From: Thermoplasmata archaeon
Lineage (GTDB): Archaea > Thermoplasmatota > Thermoplasmata > Lutacidiplasmatales > UBA184
Reading direction: 5' to 3'
DNA length: 6,515 nt
Assembly: GCA_030043865.1 (NCBI GenBank)
Contig: JASHWZ010000045.1
Coordinates: 1-6,515, forward strand
Under the pieces are notes generated by a model that saw nothing but the letters and a program-made list of their open reading frames with translations, was not told where the DNA came from and ran no database searches. Shown piece by piece: positions 1 through 4,755 of the stretch (position 1 is its first letter; each line of letters opens with the position of its first letter). Both the position numbers and the translations under genes were made by a program.

Positions 1-2
1 CC

Positions 3-41
3 GCCCTTCGGGTGCTGAAGCGGGTCGAAGCATCGAGTTGA
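3..41 (+). CDS. Possible C-terminal end of a plus-strand gene (partial)
   Basis: This frame is open from the left edge to a TGA at 39-41 and would encode only ALRVLKRVEASS. The peptide looks like an ordinary helical protein tail, and most codons end in G or C like the real genes here. If real, it converges on the minus-strand SRPBCC gene, whose stop is at 103. Twelve codons cannot identify a family. An alternative is a minus-strand gene starting with an ATG at 33-31 and running off the left edge. Very low certainty. Confidence 0.2.
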   Translation, partial: ALRVLKRVEASS

Positions 42-102
42 CCGGTCCGCGCCGTCCGGGAGGGAGTATCCGGCCGCGGTCAGGCCGCTCCTAGTGCCGT
101 CG

Positions 103-540
103 CTAGCCGCGCAGGTATCGCTGGTCTTCGGCGTCGATCGATTCGAGCACGCGCGCCAGCACCGGTCGCTGCGGTAGGAAGAACGGCAGGACGGTGATCC
201 TGAGCTCGCCTCGGGAGCGGATCCGCGTCCCGCCGGGCGCGTCGGAGTAGAGGTTCTCCATCCAGCTTCCCGGCGCATACGGCCCGCTGCCCGAGACGAT
301 CTCCCAGCGCAGTTGGTCGGGCGCGCGGTACCGGTAGCGCCACTGAGACGGAAGGAGCCGACCGCGGGCCTCGATCCTCCGGTCGACGGTCGCGGCCCCG
401 TCCGACCGCGACACGGTCCGCTGCTGCTGGATCAGCGGGTGGATCCGCGTGATGAGCGAGTCGTCGGTGTGATCGAGGAGAAGTTTCCAGACGACGTCCC
501 GCGGGAAGGGAAACAGCTCGTCGCTCTCGTAGGCGACCAC
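103..540 (-). CDS. SRPBCC/START-like (polyketide cyclase-type) small protein
   Basis: Encodes 145 residues from a GTG start to a TAG stop. The layout fits the SRPBCC (START, Bet v 1-like) helix-grip fold. The N-terminal strand is followed by an amphipathic helix with the pattern F-P-F-P-R-D-V-V-W-K-L-L-L-D (residues 10-23), which matches the family's usual 'ap.e.vW..l.D' opening. Alternating strands follow (about 40-110), with a Trp/Tyr-rich centre (WRYRY). A long C-terminal helix (about 125-143) would close the ligand cavity. About 145 residues is the usual single-domain length. Such proteins bind hydrophobic small molecules or act as cyclases, dehydratases or lipid carriers. No catalytic residue can be assigned, so the ligand is unknown. 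It lies 79 bp downstream of the amidohydrolase, behind a hairpin and T-run, so it may be transcribed separately. No clear TATA box lies 25 nt from the GTG, only the T-run about 34 nt upstream. Confidence 0.72.
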   Translation of the reverse strand: MVAYESDELFPFPRDVVWKLLLDHTDDSLITRIHPLIQQQRTVSRSDGAATVDRRIEARGRLLPSQWRYRYRAPDQLRWEIVSGSGPYAPGSWMENLYSDAPGGTRIRSRGELRITVLPFFLPQRPVLARVLESIDAEDQRYLRG

Positions 541-572
541 GGAGACGGGCGCCCTCGAGCGGGTCGGGCCAC

Positions 573-614
573 AAAAAGGGCTCGGCCCCCCCGGGCGGAC
601 CCCGGGGCGGGGCC
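573..614 (-). terminator. GC hairpin followed by a T-run after the amidohydrolase
   Basis: Reading the minus strand just past the amidohydrolase stop, GGCCCC (614-609) can pair with GGGGCC (589-584), with further imperfect C/G pairing inside. About 6 nt later comes a run of five T (577-573). This resembles an intrinsic terminator. Archaeal termination also depends on oligo-T tracts, so the T-run could act alone. In a very GC-rich region some inverted pairing is expected by chance. The same T-run lies about 34 nt before the GTG of the next gene and could instead be a poor TATA element for it. Confidence 0.4.
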
Positions 615-619
615 GGCGC

Positions 620-1879
620 CTAAGGGGCCAGGGGACGGGAGACGACGAGCTGCCCGTCCTTCCAAACGCGAGCGACGTTGGCGGCGTCCCGCAGCGAGGC
701 CAGGCGCTTCAGCGGGTTCTCCCGAACGACGATCACGTCGGCCGCATAGCCGGGCCGGAGCTGGCCCGAGCGGGGCGCCTGAGGACCCAGCGTGCGCGGA
801 CCGTTCGCGGTCGCGGTCTCGATCGCCTCGAGCGGCGTCATGCCGCCGTCCTCCACCAGGAGCTCGAATTCGAGGGCGTTGAGCCCCCAGTAAGCGGGCG
901 CGGCGGGGGAGGAGCCGCCGATGTCGGTTCCAAAGGCGATCGGGACCTTCTTCCGCACGGCGATCCGGAGCGCGGCCTTGTGCTGGTCGACCATCGCTCG
1001 GGCCTTGTCGAGCATGAACTCCGGTAGGCCGGTCTCCTTCGCATGGCTCACGAGCTGGGTGACGATCGTCCGGGTCGGGACGAGGAGCGCCCCCGTCTCC
1101 AGCATACGGTCCGCGGCTTCCTCGTCGAGGTACGACCCGTGCTCGATCGTGCGCACCCCGGCGTCGAGCGCGGCGAGGATGCCCGCCTTGCCGTGGCAGT
1201 GGGCCGCCACGATGCGTTCGGCGCGCGTCGCCTCCTCCACCATCGCCCGCATCTCCTCGACCGAGAACTGCTGGTGCTTCGGGTGATCGACGTCGCTGAG
1301 CACGCCCCCCGTCGCGCAGATCTTGATGACCGGCGCGCCGAGGCGCAGGATCTTCCGCACCGCCTCCACGCATTCCGCCGGGCCGTCGCACGGACCGGGA
1401 AACCCGAGCCGCTCCGCCTCGCGCTGGACGTACTCCAGGGGGAAAGCGTGGGCGTCGCCGTGCCCGCCCGTGATGCTCAGCGCGGTGCCCGCTCCGTAGA
1501 TGTGCGGCCCCGGGATCGAGCCGTCCTGCGTCGCCCGGCCCAGATAGACCCCGAACCCGCCGAGCTCCCGGATCGAGGTGAAGCCGTAGCCGAGGATCCT
1601 CTCGGCGTCCCGGGCCGCTCGGGCGATGGCGACCCACGGGGAGGTATAGACCTGCTCTTCGACGGAGAAGCTGCGGATGCCGATGAAATGCGTGTGGGTG
1701 TCCCAAAGTCCCGGCAGGACGACCGGGACGCCCTCCACGGTATCGGACGGCGCCGGGGCCGGAGCCCCCTCCCGCGGTCCCGCGTACGCGATCGTCGGCC
1801 CGTCGAAGACCAGGCAGGCGTTCGGGATCGGGTCACCCGACCCCGGGATCAGGAGGTCCGCTTCGAGACGCGTCGCCAC
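620..1879 (-). CDS. Amidohydrolase-superfamily metal-dependent hydrolase, prolidase/imidazolonepropionase-like
   Basis: Encodes 419 residues, the usual length for the imidazolonepropionase-like/Xaa-Pro dipeptidase branch of the amidohydrolase superfamily. The short N-terminal beta domain (1-55) leads into a TIM barrel, and the C-terminal segment returns to the beta domain at G-Y-A-A-D-V-I-V (377-384). The metal-site set is complete: H62 and H64 in D-T-H-T-H; K186 in V-I-K-I, the expected carboxylated bridging lysine; H227 in A-A-H-C-H; H247 in E-H-G-S; and D319 in G-T-D-I-G. A binuclear-metal hydrolase acting on a dipeptide, N-acyl amino acid or cyclic amide is therefore likely. Family members differ widely in substrate, so the exact one cannot be named. 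There is no signal peptide, so it is probably cytoplasmic. The GTG start is supported by a TATA-like box centred 27 nt upstream. It follows the M14 peptidase by 69 bp, and together they suggest peptide catabolism. Confidence 0.9.
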   Translation of the reverse strand: MATRLEADLLIPGSGDPIPNACLVFDGPTIAYAGPREGAPAPAPSDTVEGVPVVLPGLWDTHTHFIGIRSFSVEEQVYTSPWVAIARAARDAERILGYGFTSIRELGGFGVYLGRATQDGSIPGPHIYGAGTALSITGGHGDAHAFPLEYVQREAERLGFPGPCDGPAECVEAVRKILRLGAPVIKICATGGVLSDVDHPKHQQFSVEEMRAMVEEATRAERIVAAHCHGKAGILAALDAGVRTIEHGSYLDEEAADRMLETGALLVPTRTIVTQLVSHAKETGLPEFMLDKARAMVDQHKAALRIAVRKKVPIAFGTDIGGSSPAAPAYWGLNALEFELLVEDGGMTPLEAIETATANGPRTLGPQAPRSGQLRPGYAADVIVVRENPLKRLASLRDAANVARVWKDGQLVVSRPLAP

Positions 1880-1901
1880 GGGCGCGGCACAGTCCCGTTC
1901 G

Positions 1902-1912
1902 GGTTATACCTT
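1902..1912 (-). promoter_or_regulatory. TATA-like promoter of the amidohydrolase
   Basis: On the minus strand the sequence reads GGAAGGTATAACCC, with TATAA at 1908-1904 in an otherwise GC-rich 69 bp spacer. Its centre is 27 nt before the GTG at 1879, and there is no Shine-Dalgarno between. The purine-rich CGGAAGG just upstream is compatible with an archaeal BRE. The spacing predicts transcription starting at or next to the start codon, giving a leaderless mRNA. Confidence 0.6.
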
Positions 1913-1948
1913 CCGAAGCGGGCGGGAGCAGGGCCGACCCGGCGCGCC

Positions 1949-3718
1949 TCACTTCGACGCGAGCGGAAGCCCCTCGAGCGAGAGGAGCCGTCCGACCGGA
2001 TATTCGCCGATCCGCTGGGCCGTGTACCACGGGGACCGTTCGTAGAAGAACTGGAGTCGGGCGGCCGGGTCCGCGGCGAACGTCGGGTCCGCGTGCAGTC
2101 GCCCGTCGAACTCGCCCCGGAGCGACGGCTCCGCCGCGAGACGCTCTGCCGCGACCTTCTCGAGAACGTAGCCCTCGCCGGACTCCTTCTGCTCGAAGAT
2201 CGCGTGGAAGAATCCCCAGCGTAAGGCCGAGTCCGGCGCTTCCGGCTCGAGCCAGTGGATCGCCACCTTCGCGAGGCGTTGCCCGAGTCGGACGACCGCC
2301 GAGCCCGCGGGGAACGTCATCGGTTCGGAGGAGAGCGTGCACGTGCCGAAGGTCCCGAACGCGTCCTCTACGTTCCCCCCGCGCAGGATCGGAAATCGCC
2401 CCTCGAACGGACGGGGCGGCCAGCGCATGCCGCCGCACCGATACCGTTCGACCGTCCCGGTCCAGGTCGCGCTCGTTCGGTCGATCGCGACGCCGTGGGC
2501 CGCGAGGACGTCGATCACCTCGGTCCACGAGGGCGGAATGATGTACGCGAGCGGCGGCCGGACGGAGACCGCTATCGTCGCCCCCCGCTCGATCGGGATC
2601 GCCTCGTTGTCGGGCACGTGCGAGTAGCGGACGGCGTATCCGCCCGAGACGTCGCTGCGCACCCGCTCGTATTCGTAGCCGAGGAACGGCACCGACTCGG
2701 TCGTGCCGCTCTTCGCGATCACGAGCGGGAACGGGTCGGCGTTCGGCCCGTCGATCCCGAGGCGCTCGGCCGCACGGTCCGCGTCCCGGTTCAGGGTCCG
2801 GAGCCGGTCGGCGTCCCGCCGGATCGTGCGGAGGAGGCTCGCGAGCAACGCGTAGTTGCCGGTGACCCGGGTCCGATAGTCCTTGAGCATGTGCATCTCG
2901 ACGAGCAGCGACGGCCGGTTCTCGAGGATCATGTAGCCGGTCGAGAAATGGGGCGGGTCCTCGTTGAACGCGAGGCCGCGCGCCGGGTCGGTGTCGTCGA
3001 TCAGGAACACCGGTCCGGGAAACGCGAGGTGACCCGCGTCCTGAGCGCCGCGAACGAGTTCGGGCGCGACGACGGCCCGGAGCCACTCGGCCGTCCCCGG
3101 ATACACGTCGGGCGTGGTGTCGAGTGCGAACGTGATGTCGTACTGGAAATCCGCGCCGTCCGTGACGTGGTCGTCGACGAAAAAATCCGGCTCCCAACGT
3201 CGAAGGAGCCCGAGCAGCGCTCGAGTCTCGGGCGCGTCCGCCTTCAGATAGTCGCGATTGAGGTTGAGGTTCGTGCCGTTGGCGCGCCAGCCCGCCGGCA
3301 CCGGTCCGTTCTGGTTGAACCGGTGGAACTCGGACCGACGCTCGTGCCCGTCGACGTTGTAGACGGGAATGACGAGAACGACGACGCGGTCCAAGACCTC
3401 GGCGAGCGAGGGGTCCTCGAGGAGGTCGCGCACGAGGGCGAGGCAGGCGTCCTTTCCGTCCGGCTCGCCGGCGTGGATGCAGTTCTGCACCAATACGACG
3501 ACCCGTCCCGCTCCTCGCGCCGCTCCGGGCTCGAACAGCCCGTCCTTCGAGACGACCGCGACCGTGAGCTCGCGGCCCTCACCGGAGGTCCCGAAGCGGT
3601 CGAGACGAAGGGTTCCCGGGTGAGCGGAGCGGAGCGCGTCGAGGAACGTCCGGGTCGCCGCGAGGTCCGGGGTCGTACGGTATCCGCTGAGCTCGCACGG
3701 CGTCTCGGGGGGCGGCAT
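1949..3718 (-). CDS. M14-family zinc carboxypeptidase-like metallopeptidase
   Basis: Encodes 589 residues. The N-terminal half is an M14 (carboxypeptidase A-type) catalytic domain. H82 and E85 lie in N-C-I-H-A-G-E-P-D-G-K-D, the zinc motif HxxE. R155 lies in N-L-N-L-N-R-D-Y, the substrate-carboxylate motif. H184 in D-D-H-V is the probable third zinc ligand, and E274 in L-L-V-E-M-H-M-L is the catalytic glutamate. The C-terminal half holds conserved-looking blocks of the long (about 550-600 residue) M14-like subfamily, such as Y-I-I-P-P-S-W (392-398) and the later G-F-F-H-A-I-F-E-Q-K-E. Length and architecture therefore look complete. It should cleave C-terminal residues from peptides, or a related amide bond. 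No signal peptide or membrane helix is visible at the N-terminus, whereas many bacterial relatives are secreted, so it is probably cytosolic. The ATG lies 16 bp after the VOC stop with no promoter or clear ribosome binding site between, suggesting co-transcription. Confidence 0.9.
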   Translation of the reverse strand: MPPPETPCELSGYRTTPDLAATRTFLDALRSAHPGTLRLDRFGTSGEGRELTVAVVSKDGLFEPGAARGAGRVVVLVQNCIHAGEPDGKDACLALVRDLLEDPSLAEVLDRVVVLVIPVYNVDGHERRSEFHRFNQNGPVPAGWRANGTNLNLNRDYLKADAPETRALLGLLRRWEPDFFVDDHVTDGADFQYDITFALDTTPDVYPGTAEWLRAVVAPELVRGAQDAGHLAFPGPVFLIDDTDPARGLAFNEDPPHFSTGYMILENRPSLLVEMHMLKDYRTRVTGNYALLASLLRTIRRDADRLRTLNRDADRAAERLGIDGPNADPFPLVIAKSGTTESVPFLGYEYERVRSDVSGGYAVRYSHVPDNEAIPIERGATIAVSVRPPLAYIIPPSWTEVIDVLAAHGVAIDRTSATWTGTVERYRCGGMRWPPRPFEGRFPILRGGNVEDAFGTFGTCTLSSEPMTFPAGSAVVRLGQRLAKVAIHWLEPEAPDSALRWGFFHAIFEQKESGEGYVLEKVAAERLAAEPSLRGEFDGRLHADPTFAADPAARLQFFYERSPWYTAQRIGEYPVGRLLSLEGLPLASK

Positions 3719-3734
3719 GGCGGGAAGGCGCCGT

Positions 3735-4124
3735 TCAGTCTTTGCGGTCGGAGATCAGGTACTCGTTCCCGTCGGGGTCGGCGAACGCCGCGCGGTGGAA
3801 CGTCGCGTTGGGCAGTTCGACCCGGCGCGGTTCCATCGTGATCGTCCCGCCCCGCCGCTGGATCTCGGCGCAGGCGGCGACCGGGTCCGAGCTCCGGAAC
3901 ACCACGCCGGTGACCGTGCCGGGCTCTCTCCCCTCCTCGCCGGGGGCCTGCACGTGCATGCTGAGGATGGTCGGGGAATCGGGCAGCTCGAAGACGGCCC
4001 GGTTCGCCTTCTCGTCGTAGCTCTTCTCCTTGAGACCGAGCACGTCCCGGTAGAACAGACGCGCCTTCGAGACGTCCCGAACGTGGACGGTCACGGCGTT
4101 GAGGCCGCTGATGAGCTGGGCCAT
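3735..4124 (-). CDS. VOC (glyoxalase/bleomycin-resistance) superfamily protein
   Basis: Encodes 129 residues, the standard length of a two-module VOC protein. Module one opens with L-N-A-V-T-V-H-V-R-D-V-S-K-A-R-L-F-Y-R-D-V-L-G-L (8-31), the classic first strand, helix and 'FY.dvLGl' signature. H14 is at the usual first metal-ligand position. Module two ends with F-A-D-P-D-G-N-E-Y-L-I (114-124), the typical closing motif. In canonical glyoxalase-type enzymes a Glu sits four residues after the Gly of DPDG; here that position is L123, with an acidic residue only at E121. A normal metal site may be absent, so it could be a binding protein or a divergent enzyme. Substrate unknown. The ATG at 4124 is chosen because the VOC fold begins there and a TATA-like box lies 25 nt upstream. 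The frame stays open upstream, but that part would overlap the divergent neighbour. It leads the M14 peptidase by 16 bp, likely as one transcript. Confidence 0.87.
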   Translation of the reverse strand: MAQLISGLNAVTVHVRDVSKARLFYRDVLGLKEKSYDEKANRAVFELPDSPTILSMHVQAPGEEGREPGTVTGVVFRSSDPVAACAEIQRRGGTITMEPRRVELPNATFHRAAFADPDGNEYLISDRKD

Positions 4125-4144
4125 GGGCCGACACCGGTCGTCGA

Positions 4145-4153
4145 ATGTTAACG
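4145..4153 (-). promoter_or_regulatory. TATA-like promoter of the VOC-M14 transcript
   Basis: The minus strand reads CCGTTAACATTCG. The A/T-rich core at 4151-4144 stands out in a GC-rich spacer, and its centre is about 25 nt before the VOC ATG at 4124. There is no Shine-Dalgarno. This is the same leaderless geometry as at the amidohydrolase and cyclase genes. A purine-rich CCGAAGCC just upstream could serve as a BRE. Confidence 0.55.
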
Positions 4154-4193
4154 GCTTCGGCGGCCCCGGGCCGCCCTTCCAGTGCAGAGCGGG

Positions 4194-4201
4194 AGTATAT
4201 C
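4194..4201 (+). promoter_or_regulatory. TATA-like promoter of the SnoaL-like gene
   Basis: AGTATATC (TATAT at 4196-4200) is the only A/T-rich patch before the plus-strand SnoaL-like gene. It lies about 36 nt before the ATG at 4234, which predicts a short leader of roughly 10 nt. A GGGGAGGAGG purine tract at 4202-4211 looks like a Shine-Dalgarno but is more than 20 nt from the ATG and probably upstream of the transcript start, so it is unlikely to act as one. Confidence 0.5.
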
Positions 4202-4233
4202 GGGGAGGAGGTCGACGACCGGCGGGTCCGTCC

Positions 4234-4641
4234 ATGGGGCTCAGCATCGAGGAGCAGGCAGAGATCCGTCGGGCGGTGGCGGTGGTCGACGACGCCGAGG
4301 CCAAGGCCGTTCTTCGGGGGGGTCCTCCGGACCCGGCCCGATTCTGGGCCGAGGACCTCATCGTGAACGCTCCCAGCCACCAGGTGCTGGCCAAAGCCGA
4401 CCTGCGCGAGCGGCTGCGCACCAAGACGGGTCTCCAGTACGCCTCGTTCGAACGTCACCGTGAGGCGACCGTTGTCCGGCGCGGCTGCGCGGTGACGATG
4501 GGGTACGAGGTGGTCGTGCCGAAGGGGGACGCTCCGAATGCGGGCAAGAAGGTCCGGCGGCGCTACACGAACGTCTACTCGCTCGACGAGGGCGAGTGGC
4601 ACCTGATCGCCCGGCAGGCGACCGAGTTCTCGGTCGAGTAG
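4234..4641 (+). CDS. SnoaL/DUF4440-like NTF2-fold protein
   Basis: Encodes 135 residues. It opens with a helix (S-I-E-E-Q-A-E-I-R-R-A-V, 4-15). A second helix with the F-W-A-E-D pattern (37-41) follows, typical of SnoaL-like/DUF4440 cone-shaped barrels, where it precedes the first strand of the pocket. The end, R-Y-T-N-V-Y-S-L-D-E-G-E-W-H-L-I-A-R-Q-A-T (110-130), closely follows the DUF4440 closing pattern in which a Tyr/Thr-rich strand, a D-G-x-W turn and L-x-A-R-Q-A-T form the last hairpin. Proteins of this fold are often small ligand-binding or isomerase-like enzymes, or add-on domains; no catalytic dyad can be assigned here. The ATG at 4234 is preferred over an in-frame ATG at 4099, because the earlier one would run through both divergent promoters and into the VOC gene. 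The gene lies 114 bp before the cyclase in the same direction, but the cyclase has its own promoter. Confidence 0.82.
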   Translation: MGLSIEEQAEIRRAVAVVDDAEAKAVLRGGPPDPARFWAEDLIVNAPSHQVLAKADLRERLRTKTGLQYASFERHREATVVRRGCAVTMGYEVVVPKGDAPNAGKKVRRRYTNVYSLDEGEWHLIARQATEFSVE

Positions 4642-4700
4642 TCGGCGGTCCCGGGGGGTCCCGACGGGCTCACCCTCCTCGGGGGCGGGCTCGAGTCCGG

Positions 4701-4720
4701 CCGCGCGAGCGCTCGCGCGG
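4701..4720 (+). repeat. Perfect 20-bp palindrome upstream of the cyclase promoter
   Basis: The half CCGCGCGAGC is followed immediately by its exact reverse complement GCTCGCGCGG, with no spacer. It sits 6 bp upstream of the cyclase TATA-like box. It could be a binding site for a dimeric regulator (activator or repressor near the BRE). As RNA it could instead form a tight hairpin ending the SnoaL-like transcript, though no T-run follows. The biased composition (G, C and two A/T pairs) raises the chance of a coincidental palindrome, but ten consecutive matches is still notable. Confidence 0.6.
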
Positions 4721-4726
4721 GGGGTG

Positions 4727-4736
4727 CTTAATCTAT
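4727..4736 (+). promoter_or_regulatory. TATA-like promoter of the adenylate cyclase
   Basis: CTTAATCTAT is an isolated A/T-rich patch in a very GC-rich 114 bp spacer. Its centre is about 25 nt before the GTG at 4756, with no Shine-Dalgarno between. This fits an archaeal TATA box driving a leaderless transcript, and it independently supports GTG 4756 over the internal ATG at 4786. Confidence 0.6.
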
Positions 4737-4755
4737 CCGGCCCCCTGCCTCGAAC

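Noticed and set aside
61..72. GAGTATCC patch as a promoter near the left edge
   Set aside because: Only weakly TATA-like. On the minus strand it is about 35 nt from an ATG whose reading frame is cut by the window edge, so it cannot be tested here.
432..1706. A 424-codon minus-strand frame overlapping the amidohydrolase
   Set aside because: Arg/Gly-rich and motif-free, while the chosen frame carries the full metal-ligand set. It is a shadow.
1833..3197. A 454-codon minus-strand frame overlapping the M14 gene in another frame
   Set aside because: Arg-rich translation with no domain, and it runs over the amidohydrolase start and promoter. It is an out-of-frame shadow.
2255..3841. A 528-codon plus-strand open frame opposite the M14 peptidase
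   Set aside because: The product is Arg/Asp/Glu/Val-rich without recognisable motifs, and it lies opposite a gene with an intact catalytic site.
4202..4211. GGGGAGGAGG as a ribosome binding site for the SnoaL-like gene
   Set aside because: It is 22 nt from the ATG, too far, and sits directly behind the TATA-like box, so it is probably not transcribed.
4099..4233. N-terminal extension of the SnoaL-like gene to an upstream ATG
   Set aside because: It would overlap the VOC gene and translate through both promoter boxes. The extension is Gly/Pro/Arg-rich and not part of the fold.
4125..4424. N-terminal extension of the VOC gene
   Set aside because: It would add about 100 residues of low-complexity sequence antisense to the SnoaL-like gene. 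The VOC fold starts at the chosen ATG, with a promoter box 25 nt upstream.
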